DNA from: Monocercomonoides exilis
Lineage: Eukaryota > Preaxostyla > Oxymonadida > Polymastigidae
DNA length: 64,000 nt
Reading direction: 5' to 3'
Assembly (NCBI GenBank): GCA_001643675.2
Contig: LSRY02000003.1
Location: 2,036,001 to 2,100,000 of the forward strand
Both the position numbers and the translations under genes were made by a program. The notes below the pieces were generated by a model. That model saw nothing but the letters and a program-made list of their open reading frames with translations. It had not been told where the DNA came from and did no database searches. Shown here piece by piece: positions 46,601 to 55,440 of the stretch (positions are counted from its first letter, which is position 1; each line of letters opens with the position of its first letter).

Positions 46601-49600
46601 CAAACACTTCATCGACTTTCCAGTTGATTCTGAGATATTGTTTCGCCAATTCGCAAATTCTGGTTGTGAAGAGTAATCTGTCATCATCATTAGTCAGACG
46701 ATCTGCAAACACCCTGAGTGATTCGTGTGCCCAAAGACGAGCAAATGACTCTTCGTCTTTCAAACCATCTGGCTGCACTTGTATGATTCCCTGAAATACT
46801 TTGCTCAAATCACGCAAGTTGAACACATAATGCGATTTAGAAGGCGTTGGACGCAGTTCAGAGAGAGCAAAGTTGTACAAATCGATCGATGCTCTTACAA
46901 TGGAAGGTGCTGTTTCCTTGATGCCTGGCTGGAAGGGCAGTCCAGTGATATACCCCATCAAGATGCTGTTGAAGATGACATTCAAAAACTTCTCTGAAGG
47001 CTGCGGGATGCACAGCTGAGTAAACAGCGCTGTCAGTCTCTCGCTTACTTTGTTCCTTCCTCCACCTGGTGGCCCACACGCAGCTGTCGTTGCCACTCCC
47101 TTGATGGCACGGAACTGCAAAGCGGTTCTGTCGTACCATCCGCCCGTGCTGATCATCTGCCTCAGCAGCTCCAGCGGAGGCTGCGATCCGAATGTGTCTG
47201 GGGCAGGCATGTTGAAGTCATCAATGAACAGAACAACGGTCGTTCCTGGTGCAGCGGCAAAGTGGTCTCTTCTGTTCATCAGCTTGTTTTCAATCATCGC
47301 TTGAGTTCGGTTGCTGTTGGTCTGCGCACTGAAGTTGATAATAACTGGCTGCCTCGACTTCTTTTCCCTTGTTCTTTCAAACAAGTCGTATGCAATCACT
47401 GATTTCCCTACACCTGTGTCTCCCACAAGAAGAGTTGGCGTGGATGTGTCTATCAAAACATCCATCAGATATGAAAATCGAATTGTGTTGATTGTTGGAA
47501 CGAGAATGTTGAAATAAGGAATTCCTGGCTTGTATGTGTATTCAGGCACCTCCCATGTGGTCAGCTTCCTCGTTTCTGGATCAGGCACCACATCAAACAC
47601 TGACTCAACACCGGGCAAATATACTGACTCAATTCCTCTTCTGACTGCTGCATCGAACTTCTCGTGCTCGCTTTCGTGCAAAGAGCCTCCTAACCCCCAA
47701 ACAACACCGAAGAAGAACAGAGTTCTCAGGCAGCCTTCAAACTCAGCCAGATCGTGAATGGCTTTTGGCCCGTTGCTTCCTTCCGCTGCAATGGCAGAGA
47801 GCATCGCAGACATTTTTGCGCGTTCGTTGTCGACTTCTCCTTCTTCGTCTTCTTCGTCCTGTGATTTTTGTACATCAAAGACTGGAATGAAGCCGAATGC
47901 TGGGACGAAGTGGCTCTTCATGATGTTGATAACGTTCTGCACTTTGTTCAATCGCGGCTGATGGATGCTCTCTTTCATCTCTTCCGTCGCAGCCAACAGA
48001 GGGTCAAGGAACGAGTCAAATAGATTGTACAACGCACGGCGTCTGGCATCGTCCCAAATGGTTGGAGGGAGCGAATTGATCCAGCTCATCACAGCAGCTC
48101 GCCAGGGCAGGTTGATAGGATCGATGTACACCATACCGCAACGAGAGACAGTGGCAGGCGACGCCACATCCAAATTCTCAACCTCAAACAGCAAAGAAAC
48201 AGTTGGTGTCAGCTTGATACGCTTTCTGTTTGGTAAGCAAAGTGTTTTAGAGTCATCCAGCACTGTGTTCAGTGATTCAACCCAGAGTGTATCGACTGGC
48301 CCATCAAACAGAATCCACTTCTTTGTGGGAGAATCGTCCATCACAACAGAAGTCACAAAGTATGATAACAATCCTTCTTTCCATTCCTGTGTGAGCTCGC
48401 TGAAGCAACCGAACATTTCGTCAATGGAAATCGCCTTCGGATTCATTTGTTTTTGAATGATTGTCTGGAAGCGCTGGTCAGCAGAACCGATTTCCTCTCT
48501 CAGACGTGTCATCGACTCAGCCAGGATATCTCTGCAGACTGTTTTTCCTCCTCTTGTTGGTCCCACTAGCATCACACCGTGTCTCACTCCAAGTGTGTCA
48601 AAGAGCTCAATCGTCTTGTGCAGCTGGTCAGGAAGCAGCTGAAGATGCCTCTCTTCGCAGACAGTGCGCAACATCATCATCAGCTCACCGTAGTCGTTCG
48701 GAGGAACAACCACGTCTGGGAACAGATCGCTAACAATAGCCTGGAACAATGGCACATCTTCAGCAAGGAATTTGGGCAAGTTGCTTTCTTTCATTGCACG
48801 AATGAGGATAATGTCTTCGGTGAGATGTGGATTGTCTCTTCGAAGCTGGCCAGCCATCACCAGCACAGATTTCACTGCTCTCATACCGAAATCGTAATGT
48901 TTCTGTTGTGAAAGCTGTTCGGATGAAAGTTTGTACAATTGAGTCATCTTCTGTGAAAGAGATTTGGCTGTCTTGAATCCCTCTGAGAACAGCATAATCT
49001 CCGCAATCAGCGCATAATCTGGAATCATCATAGAAACTGGCCTGAAAAGAGACTTCAAGTTATCTGGCAGTTCTGTTCTGCCTGCGTATCCAGGGTTCAT
49101 TGTGATGAACACAGCACAGTTCGGGTTAAGAGGAATCATCGTGCCTTGGAAGCTGAACGGAGACTGATTTGCCTGCAGTGCATTCTGAATCTCTCTGATC
49201 TGCTGAGCAACCACAGACAGCACTTCAATATCGATACGGTTGAACTCATCAAAGCAGAACCAGGCACCTGCTTGGCACATTCCAGAGAACATCTGCTCCA
49301 TCGTGTCCACATTCAAACCGTCAGAGCAGTTGAATACGATACACTGCCGCGCCACTGCTTTTGAGAGATCTTTGCATGTTTCTGTCTTTCCTGTACCAGC
49401 AGGGCCAGCTGGAGCACCACCCAATTTGAGATGGAGCGCAGATGTCAGAGTGATGTAGCATTGATCAGTCAGTGGTGTAATCACAAGACGAGGTGTACAG
49501 CCGAGATATTCAAACCCGTAGTTGAATGTGGAGTTGGTCTGCCTCACATAGCAGTTTCCTTCCAGAATGGCCACTTGATATTCCCCTGTGTCTTTGCCTC

Positions 49601-52600
49601 CAGACGCGTCCTTCTTTGTCTTGCCTTTCTTCGTTCCTCCGCTGATTCCTGCTGCCTGCTGCACGAACTGCGAAACAGCAGCATTGAGTGATTTTGAAGG
49701 CTTAACAGCTTCCCAGTAATATCTCAGCCTCTTTTGCCAGTCGAAGTCTGACGTTGAAGACACGCCATCACGCACCATTTCCTCCACAATGTCTCTTGCA
49801 TGCACATCTACCACAATCAATGCCCCTACGCTCACTCTCTGCAGAGTCGTCAGCTTGCCTCTCACCACCTCCGTCAGCGCCTCCAGCTGCTGCTCGCACC
49901 GCTGCTGCAGCTTCTTCAGTTCTTCAATTGGCTTTTCTGCATTCAGCGCCTGCTCAACCTGTGCTGTCCAGACAACCTGTGACACAGCCAGCACCAGCTG
50001 CGCTTTTGTCTGAAGAATCCACTGTGATCGAGGCATCATGCCATGTTCGCGCAATGCTTGTCCCATGAGTGAATGAAGCGTCTTTGTCATCGACGTCTCA
50101 ACAGCTTTCATCCACACTTCAACTGGCTTCGAACGAGGATTCACTTTCTCGTCTCCAAACGATACGACTTCGCCTTCGGAGGATATCATTGCGATGATCT
50201 CCATCTTCCTTACATCCTCAGGTGATGAGAAATCTAATGTTTTGATGTTGTCGAACAGCTTGTTCATGAAAGGCATTACGTTGATTGGGTTCTTTCCTTC
50301 CTTCAGAATTTCCAGCAAATCGTCGTTTGGCAGGAAGAAGAACCTTCCAAACGCGTTTCTCTTTGTGTTCAGCAGTCCATTCAGCGCGACTTGTATTTCG
50401 TCCATCGTTGCGTTGTGCTGTCTGAATATCGAAGCTAAGCCAGGCTGCTGGGTCACTCTCAGTGCAGATGGGTACTCATTCACACCAGACATGAAGTCGT
50501 GCCAGAACTTGTTGCATTCGTGGAATTGTTTGGAGTAGTCCTTAAGAAGCTCATCTCCTTCAAACACAACTTCCAACGACAGCCATTTTTGCTGGAATCC
50601 CAGCCACAAATCGAGCAGCTCGGCAAACAGAGCCAGTTTGTTCACCCAAAAGTCCACTTGTTCTTTGATGTGGCCAACGTGGCGTGATCCCTTGATGGTT
50701 GCCAGCTGCACCTGAGAATCATCTAATTCTCTCATCAAATCGTCCACTTCCACCAAAAGGAACGAATCCTGGTGGAATGGCTTGGCATGCAACTCCAGTT
50801 TGTTCCACTTGTCAATCACTCCGTGCAGAAGCTCTGTCAAAACAGCTTCGCTCGAAGCTTCATCGCTAATTTGTGCTAATTCACTTCTTTTCTCAATCGC
50901 TCCAATGGAAAGCAGATATTGCAGTGTAAACTCATTCTCATTCGCATCGGTTGAAATACCAAGAGCTTCTTTGATCTTCACCCAGTGGTGTGGCTTCAGA
51001 TCTTTGTTTCTCAATGCCAGGATGACTGGAAACGCCTGTGTCATCTCGACAATCATCGCCTTCGCCTTCGGAACAACATTGTTTGGAGGCAGCTCTCTCT
51101 CCAGTCTGTTGTTGATCTTCTGATATTTCGCAGTGGTGATGTTGATCTCGTCTGGGTTGAGTGTGCTGAAAGGAGCTTCTCTCCATCCGCGCATCAGCTG
51201 CTGCCACTCTCCAATCGACGTCCACAGAAGCACACGCAGTTCAGACTCTGTCTTCGCTAAATTCAGATCTTCGTATTTATCCTCTTTCACATTGAACAGC
51301 GCTTGGTACTCAGCGTTCTTCTGAACCGTCTGCTCAATCTTCTCCACTTTCTTCTGCAGCACAATCACCTGCTTCCTCATCTGATCGAAGTATCCTTCAT
51401 CGACCTCTTCTCCTGTTGTTGGCACTTGCACAAGCGATGGGTCGTTTATTTGTGTTCTCAATGAAGAAATCTCTTTGTGTGTCTCTTCCAATCTCTTCGT
51501 CAGCTTGTTCGCAAAATGAGTCAATTGCTCTTCTTTAGCTGTCTCCGTCTGCAAAATAAGCACTCTCAATTGTGTATGCCCTTTCTCAAACAGCTGCAGG
51601 TTTGCCTGGTCGGTGCTGTTGATCTCAATCCCGTGTGTCCGCATCTGCCCATACAGCGCCATCACGTTGTCAAACCGGAACTGCACCTGCTCTTGCCCGT
51701 TCTGAGCGACGGCTAAATGCGACAGCACATCCGCATACTCTTCCACCGACTCTGCCCGCGACGAGAAAATCAGCTGCGTCTTGCGCATCTCGTTGTACAG
51801 GTGTGTTCGCAAGTCACCTGCAAGTGTTGGCAGCAGATCTTGAACCATCTGGATGCATTCTTTAATTGGCGGGAGAAGCGTCTCTTTGAATGGCAGTGTG
51901 CTCATTTCCAAAGGACCAACACGGAACGACTCGCCAATCGCTGCTACGTCACTCAGCTGTGCCTGATAGCGGTCGAGTTGGTCGGCAAACCACAAGGGGG
52001 AAGGAATGAACTGAACACTTTCAGAGGCAAAGGGAGGCAGAGAGCGGAAAGAGCCGTAGCTGCCTGAGACGGAAGAGGAAGAAGATGAGCCAGAGGATGA
52101 AGATGAAGTGGCTGTTGGGATAGAAAGAAGCAAGTCTTCTCTCACTTTCATCCATTGGTGTTCTCTTTCTCTCTCTATCTGCTCCAGTTGCTCTGCCGTC
52201 AGCTTCTCCTCCTCCTCTTCTCCTTCTCCTTCTCCTTCTCCTCCTTCTTCCTGCCTTCCATTCTCTTCTCCTCCATTCACGCTCTTCCTTCCTTTATTCT
52301 GAGATCCATTCTTATTGTTATTATTATTATTATTTTCATTTCCTCCTTCTTCTCCTTCTGAACTATCATCTCCATATCTCCTGCTGTTAATCTTGCAGTA
52401 TTCAGTAAGCACCATCATTTCTCTCTGTGTGATATTTCCTCTCAGCGCATCAATGAACGGCACAAACAGCTTCGCATACCTCACCGACCGCGAATATGCT
52501 CTCGAAATGGCTTGTCTGATTTCCAAACGAAGTGTTGCAAAGAGCCTGTCGTCTTGGCATCTTCCGTCCATCAGCTGTGCTATTGACTCCACTCCACTGC

Positions 52601-55298
52601 CTTGTCCTCCTCCTCCTCCTCCACCACTGCCTCCTCCTGCTGCACTGGCTAATGCGACCCCGCCTCCTCCACTTCCTCCGCCGCCAGCAGCAGAAGAAGC
52701 CGAAGACGAGTCATTCAGCGCCAATGACGTGTAAGTGCGGAACTTTGGATTGAGCAAGAGACGTTCGATAGAACAAGCATCAAGAAGGAAAGTGGTGACT
52801 TGGTCTAAGACGCACTGCTCCATCTCGTCACACGACGGGGAGAAGGCGACGGTGGAGGTGAGGTGGCTGTTCTCGTTGCCTTCGTCGTTCGGCTGGAGAA
52901 TCAGGTTTGTGCGTAGAAGGGGGACGAATTCGCCTTCAGAAGAAGATGTTGAGCTGGAAGAATTGGTGTTGATGTTGTTGTCTGATGAAGTGGAAGAAGA
53001 AGAAGATGATGATGATGATGAATTTCCATCAGAAGAAGCAGATGAAGAAGATGAAGAAGATGAAGAAGAAGAAGAAGTTATGTCATCGTCAACAATCGGA
53101 GGGGCAGGTTCAGAAGCAAAAGTGGAGAAATAAGGAATCACAAACGGACGCTGTGGAGATGAACGTGAATTGCCAGCATTTGCATTTCTGTCATGTTCTT
53201 GTTTCTGCATCATCATCTGTTGTTGTTGCTGTTGTTGTTGTTGAGCCAACTGCCTTGCTGTTGAAGCAGAAGAAGCAGCAGCCGAGATAGAAGCTGATGA
53301 AGGTGTGCCTGGACGAGACGAAGATGTTCCGTTCGAATTGAATTGAGGCTGTTGAAGTGGCTGCAAATGCTTCGCTGAGCCCATCCGCCTTGGCCCAGGC
53401 CTTCCTCTGCTTGAGGGACGACCAGAGGAAGAAGAAGAAGAAGGCTCGCTCGGAACATTTGGATTAGAAAAGGCAGAAGAAGGAGAAAGATTAGCATTTC
53501 CTCTCTCTATTTCACCTCCTCCTCTGTTGTCCAACGGCTCCAACACAGCACGTGACTTCGCGCTTCTTCTCTTCATCCCTCCAGCTGCCTGGTTCCTCTT
53601 CTCCTCCTCCATCTTCTCCCTCACAATCTGCTCCTTCAGCATCTCCGACTCCTCCTCATTGCGCCTTCTGATTAGCACCTCTTTCACCTTTGCGAGTGAG
53701 TCCATCACAGGCGGCCGTGGCATTTGTGCTCCTTCGCAGCGCTGCAGGGCAACGAGCAGGTCGTATGTCGCCTGCAGCACAAGATGATGCAGCACATCCA
53801 GCAACATAAAGTCGATCTCTCGGATGAAGTTGGTTAAGCGCATACATTCCTGTCGTCGCGCTGCCATCTTCGTGTAACTCATTTCACCTGCCAACGCTTC
53901 TTCCAGCGATTTCCCTCCGCCTTCTCCTCCGCCATCTCCTCCTGCTCCTCCGTCTTGCCCTGCTCCGCTGCCACCAGCTCCCCCACTTCCACTTCCTCCT
54001 CCTCCTCCCAATGAAAGAGGCTGAATACGCGACGGTTTCAATGCTCTTGTCACTCCTCTGCTGACTGACTCGTGTTTGAGGAATCCCTTCAGCTCCATCA
54101 CGTCGTGGCAGGCAGTGCTCACAAAGTCGACGATCTGCTCCGCAAACACACTCAGCTTCCTTCTGAACACCGCGCTTTGCTCCTCCCTCTCCCTCACAAA
54201 CTCGTCCAGCGTGTAGATGTGTCTCGGCTGCACGCGGAACATGCGGGTGTCTTTGAAGGCAAGGCACTGCTCGCGGATGAGGCTGAGCGCAGCGCGGAGC
54301 GGCTGCTGGTGGAGAAAGTGTGTCTGGATGAGCGCCTTGTGTGCCTCGAGCATCCTCCTCCGCCGCACAAACGACTCCCACGCGCAGAAGGAGCGGTACA
54401 TGCGGTACTCCCGGAACGTCTGGATGCTCATCACCAGGTTGTAGAAGTGGCGCTCCTGCTCCCAGTCCTCCAGAGACGTGAAGTCGACACTCCCGTGCGA
54501 AAAATGCGTCACGCCTTTTGCGGACACCGTGTAATAGTCGTCTGGATCGATGTCGTTGTATGAAATGATGATGAGATCATACGGATTCAACGAATCAAAC
54601 GGCCCGCAGCCTGGTTTGGCATATACAAAGTCGAGCTTGGTTTTAAAATTCTTCATGCTTTCCACAAAATTTATAACATTTTGCCCAATTTGTGTTTGTG
54701 GATGATACTCTCCTTTTCTACGTGTCAACTGATCTTCCTCTTTGCGATCAATCGGCTCATTTGATAAAGCAGAATCATGACGGTCAGAAGAAGAAATTGA
54801 ATTTGGTGAAGAATTTCCCAAAGTTTGTGAAGTGTTTTGAGAAGACAAGGCACGAGAAGTTGGTGAAGATTGACGTGTTCGATAAGTCGTGGATTCAAGT
54901 GGTGCAAGTCGAGCAGTTCCCAGAGGGGTTCTTCCAGTAAGTTGAAGTGAGCGTGATGTAGGAAATCCACGAGACGACATTGATCCAAGTCCACGAGTTG
55001 AATCAAGTGTTAATTGCCTTGAGCTCATTTGTGCTTGCGCAAGTTTAGGTTGACTTAGTTGCAAAGCAGGTACAGAGTAATGAGGTCCGGATGAAGGCCT
55101 TTGTCCCTTTGTTGACGATGGTCGTATTGGTCCAGTTCCGCTAGATAATTGACCAAGAGGAGGAAGATGAACTTTGGTAACTGGTTGTGCATAAAGTCGT
55201 TGTGCTAATGAAGTAGGATCAAGCGGTTTTTGAGCAGCAATTCTTTCTTCGATGGTACTCTTTTTCAGAGCACGACTAATTTGAGTTGATTTGCTCAT
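40686..55298 (-). CDS. Axonemal dynein heavy chain
   Basis: One uninterrupted frame from ATG at 55296-55298 (MSKSTQISRALKK) to TGA, about 4,870 residues. Dynein heavy chains are the motor subunits that slide axonemal microtubules. AAA1 has the Walker A GPAGTGKTE at about 1964-1972 and the Walker B CFDEFNR at about 2016. AAA2 has GPTRGGKT (about 2248), AAA3 GDTGVGKS (about 2626) and AAA4 GVGGCGKQS (about 3026). The stalk coiled coils and microtubule-binding tip span about 3260-3560. AAA5 contains WPLMIDPQGQANRW (about 3660), AAA6 HVVRFAQSKGFED (about 4140). The C-terminal domain with FFPQGFLTAILQTYARKY (about 4730) is the cap found in axonemal types. It is longer than the usual 4,000-4,600 because of Gly-, Ser-, Gln-, Asn- and Glu-rich insertions, mainly in the first 1,100 residues and near 4500. 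Single-headed inner-arm type is likely; I do not assign a numbered isoform. Confidence 0.95.
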   Translation of the reverse strand: MSKSTQISRALKKSTIEERIAAQKPLDPTSLAQRLYAQPVTKVHLPPLGQLSSGTGPIRPSSTKGQRPSSGPHYSVPALQLSQPKLAQAQMSSRQLTLDSTRGLGSMSSRGFPTSRSLQLTGRTPLGTARLAPLESTTYRTRQSSPTSRALSSQNTSQTLGNSSPNSISSSDRHDSALSNEPIDRKEEDQLTRRKGEYHPQTQIGQNVINFVESMKNFKTKLDFVYAKPGCGPFDSLNPYDLIIISYNDIDPDDYYTVSAKGVTHFSHGSVDFTSLEDWEQERHFYNLVMSIQTFREYRMYRSFCAWESFVRRRRMLEAHKALIQTHFLHQQPLRAALSLIREQCLAFKDTRMFRVQPRHIYTLDEFVREREEQSAVFRRKLSVFAEQIVDFVSTACHDVMELKGFLKHESVSRGVTRALKPSRIQPLSLGGGGGSGSGGAGGSGAGQDGGAGGDGGGEGGGKSLEEALAGEMSYTKMAARRQECMRLTNFIREIDFMLLDVLHHLVLQATYDLLVALQRCEGAQMPRPPVMDSLAKVKEVLIRRRNEEESEMLKEQIVREKMEEEKRNQAAGGMKRRSAKSRAVLEPLDNRGGGEIERGNANLSPSSAFSNPNVPSEPSSSSSSGRPSSRGRPGPRRMGSAKHLQPLQQPQFNSNGTSSSRPGTPSSASISAAASSASTARQLAQQQQQQQQQMMMQKQEHDRNANAGNSRSSPQRPFVIPYFSTFASEPAPPIVDDDITSSSSSSSSSSSSASSDGNSSSSSSSSSSTSSDNNINTNSSSSTSSSEGEFVPLLRTNLILQPNDEGNENSHLTSTVAFSPSCDEMEQCVLDQVTTFLLDACSIERLLLNPKFRTYTSLALNDSSSASSAAGGGGSGGGGVALASAAGGGSGGGGGGGQGSGVESIAQLMDGRCQDDRLFATLRLEIRQAISRAYSRSVRYAKLFVPFIDALRGNITQREMMVLTEYCKINSRRYGDDSSEGEEGGNENNNNNNNKNGSQNKGRKSVNGGEENGRQEEGGEGEGEGEEEEEKLTAEQLEQIEREREHQWMKVREDLLLSIPTATSSSSSGSSSSSSVSGSYGSFRSLPPFASESVQFIPSPLWFADQLDRYQAQLSDVAAIGESFRVGPLEMSTLPFKETLLPPIKECIQMVQDLLPTLAGDLRTHLYNEMRKTQLIFSSRAESVEEYADVLSHLAVAQNGQEQVQFRFDNVMALYGQMRTHGIEINSTDQANLQLFEKGHTQLRVLILQTETAKEEQLTHFANKLTKRLEETHKEISSLRTQINDPSLVQVPTTGEEVDEGYFDQMRKQVIVLQKKVEKIEQTVQKNAEYQALFNVKEDKYEDLNLAKTESELRVLLWTSIGEWQQLMRGWREAPFSTLNPDEINITTAKYQKINNRLERELPPNNVVPKAKAMIVEMTQAFPVILALRNKDLKPHHWVKIKEALGISTDANENEFTLQYLLSIGAIEKRSELAQISDEASSEAVLTELLHGVIDKWNKLELHAKPFHQDSFLLVEVDDLMRELDDSQVQLATIKGSRHVGHIKEQVDFWVNKLALFAELLDLWLGFQQKWLSLEVVFEGDELLKDYSKQFHECNKFWHDFMSGVNEYPSALRVTQQPGLASIFRQHNATMDEIQVALNGLLNTKRNAFGRFFFLPNDDLLEILKEGKNPINVMPFMNKLFDNIKTLDFSSPEDVRKMEIIAMISSEGEVVSFGDEKVNPRSKPVEVWMKAVETSMTKTLHSLMGQALREHGMMPRSQWILQTKAQLVLAVSQVVWTAQVEQALNAEKPIEELKKLQQRCEQQLEALTEVVRGKLTTLQRVSVGALIVVDVHARDIVEEMVRDGVSSTSDFDWQKRLRYYWEAVKPSKSLNAAVSQFVQQAAGISGGTKKGKTKKDASGGKDTGEYQVAILEGNCYVRQTNSTFNYGFEYLGCTPRLVITPLTDQCYITLTSALHLKLGGAPAGPAGTGKTETCKDLSKAVARQCIVFNCSDGLNVDTMEQMFSGMCQAGAWFCFDEFNRIDIEVLSVVAQQIREIQNALQANQSPFSFQGTMIPLNPNCAVFITMNPGYAGRTELPDNLKSLFRPVSMMIPDYALIAEIMLFSEGFKTAKSLSQKMTQLYKLSSEQLSQQKHYDFGMRAVKSVLVMAGQLRRDNPHLTEDIILIRAMKESNLPKFLAEDVPLFQAIVSDLFPDVVVPPNDYGELMMMLRTVCEERHLQLLPDQLHKTIELFDTLGVRHGVMLVGPTRGGKTVCRDILAESMTRLREEIGSADQRFQTIIQKQMNPKAISIDEMFGCFSELTQEWKEGLLSYFVTSVVMDDSPTKKWILFDGPVDTLWVESLNTVLDDSKTLCLPNRKRIKLTPTVSLLFEVENLDVASPATVSRCGMVYIDPINLPWRAAVMSWINSLPPTIWDDARRRALYNLFDSFLDPLLAATEEMKESIHQPRLNKVQNVINIMKSHFVPAFGFIPVFDVQKSQDEEDEEGEVDNERAKMSAMLSAIAAEGSNGPKAIHDLAEFEGCLRTLFFFGVVWGLGGSLHESEHEKFDAAVRRGIESVYLPGVESVFDVVPDPETRKLTTWEVPEYTYKPGIPYFNILVPTINTIRFSYLMDVLIDTSTPTLLVGDTGVGKSVIAYDLFERTREKKSRQPVIINFSAQTNSNRTQAMIENKLMNRRDHFAAAPGTTVVLFIDDFNMPAPDTFGSQPPLELLRQMISTGGWYDRTALQFRAIKGVATTAACGPPGGGRNKVSERLTALFTQLCIPQPSEKFLNVIFNSILMGYITGLPFQPGIKETAPSIVRASIDLYNFALSELRPTPSKSHYVFNLRDLSKVFQGIIQVQPDGLKDEESFARLWAHESLRVFADRLTNDDDRLLFTTRICELAKQYLRINWKVDEVFGKRIDPMALRTLSSSASASASSAAPPQTPSPAKSKSPAGGFTEKQPPLALWSDLGKMNSDDRPYEEITDLGKLQTQLGHALADFNLECITRKTKEMDLVFFMEAVEHIARITRIIRQPRGNALLVGVGGCGKQSLTRLGAFIEGYDCFEITLAKNYGTPEFREDLRKLYDIAGVEGKPVVFLLSDAQIVQESFLEDINGILSSGEVPNLYDAQQREAAISKMRQCAKEGESVPEAPDAAMQYLVQRVRDNLHIVLCMSPVGDSFRRRCRMFPSLVNCCTIDWVANWPGTALKSVALRFIEDSPQLGGDSIADQVAEMCVRVHSSVEEASDLFFQEMKRKTYITPTLFLELITLMFRFLKERNDALDERIAKYENGCNTLTETKKSVADMQEELKKMEPILHEQHEQIQQLMEKILKDQTQTAEIRATVTAEEAVVRVEADKAKALADDAQVELDKIMPVYLEANKALESLSKAAVTEVKTFANPPEAVKRVMTAVCILFNKKPDWDNSRQLLSQANFIQMLVNYDINEIDGAMDKKMRPFIEDPEFKPDKVESVSKAAANICQWIVAIVEFARVSKIIEPKKQAAKEAQDKLADLTAKLAVKQKQLADVEAALAALKNQFDTKKAESAETENMIAQTERRFQNATQLVSALGDEGERWAASLEQARAEKKLVLGDSLLSAACLAYIGPFTASYRHDLIEGWIEDCNELGIPVNADFQLEKVLSSPVQIRDWEIQSLPSDPLSVENAVMVSQTRRWPLMIDPQGQANRWIREKEKERKIRVMRPGEPNFLRTLTNAIRVGQPILLEDVGETLDPQLSPLLLQQTVKQGGRTIIRLANQDVDYNPQFYLYITTKLANPHYLPDVSIKVSIINFTVTSQGLEDQLLADVVRNEKAELEEAKDKLVRDMAADAKLLVQTEAKILALLKGTTVQTLLDDLSLIETLEQSKKTSTEIMERVKDAEVTEQQLMAARNEYRPMAIRGSVLYFAIVDLAQLDPMYQYSLQYFKNIFGLSLTQTPPSPTLEERLKSLIDALTELIYTNICRGLFEKHRLLFSFVMAAQIRKRDQTISPKEWDVYMRGPTLALASVGTTNASSTQQRAHPLPPSFMPPSTAAAASGSSASSSTLTAFPFEGEIDWKCWTELTMLDLHWDEVYGGICAAMTESEESIAAWKEWLNQPTPTASMIPSASHQVKWNDFQRLLFVRVISPRSLTVCTMEYVRITLGDTFIRSPAMDLEKAHRDSSRSTPIIFILSTGADPTQHVVRFAQSKGFEDRLQLLSLGQGQGPIAVQMLKEAAMKGSWVFLQNCHLAASWMPELERICLSYQTNEGAPSNTNFRLWLSAMPTSAFPIAVLQNGIKLTNEPPKGVRNNILRSLRTLSPTLYEQGCPKQQFVWRRLLFGLAFFHSLIQERRKYGPLGWNIVYEFSDSDFEVSVNHLKMYLNDAANIDDTTSSKKKKEGESASSSSATPLTSGVSVDGHTIPWKALKYMTGIVNYGGRVTDDWDKRTLGAMLSRFYTEEIAFKDPFNLGSTNPNSVNHDRYIIDDLKTYTEAIEFADQFPSTEDPSVFGMHDNAELQLQLTEASRIIQSIALMQPRRASSGGSNAAVSKKKKKKKTAAAAANAQEGEGEDKEQTEEKKEQKGKGEETKEEEEEKEEKEAPAGRSSDDEVLETSKAILSKLPPLLEKSEAIPGVLPQLTSSASSAALPELSNSEDGTLIEDATEAAPPSSLSIVLSQEMVRFNNLLNVIVASLRELERAIAGLVVMSQAIEDVYNAILAGVVPTAWADAAYPSLKPLASWVDDLCDRVAFFRTWLTKGMPNCYWFSGFFFPQGFLTAILQTYARKYKYPIDTLRFKFQALKEPAEAITAPPSDGVYVHGLFMEAGRWDDNEMKLAESRPGEMYATMPVLHFLPQKGYTPPPTLYAAPLYKTGARYGVLSTTGHSTNFVTAVTLPTSEPPQHWVLRGTALLCQQNE

Positions 55299-55440
55299 CT
55301 CAACGCTTGAGATCAAAATATGGTTGTATTTTTTAATGAGTAAAGAGGTTCACATGCTGGAAGTATATGTTAAGGTATTATAAATATATTCGTAAAAACA
55401 GATTTACTGATCATATATACCTTTACAAAAAATTATATTC
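55299..55440. promoter_or_regulatory. Shared divergent promoter region, dynein and coiled-coil genes
   Basis: 142 bases of AT-rich DNA between two divergent ATG codons. As with the IQCH/S41 pair, it must hold both promoters. No named motif recognised. Confidence 0.5.

Noticed and set aside
40709-54563. Many 60-190-codon plus-strand frames inside the dynein gene
   Set aside because: All are antisense to one continuous, motif-complete dynein frame.
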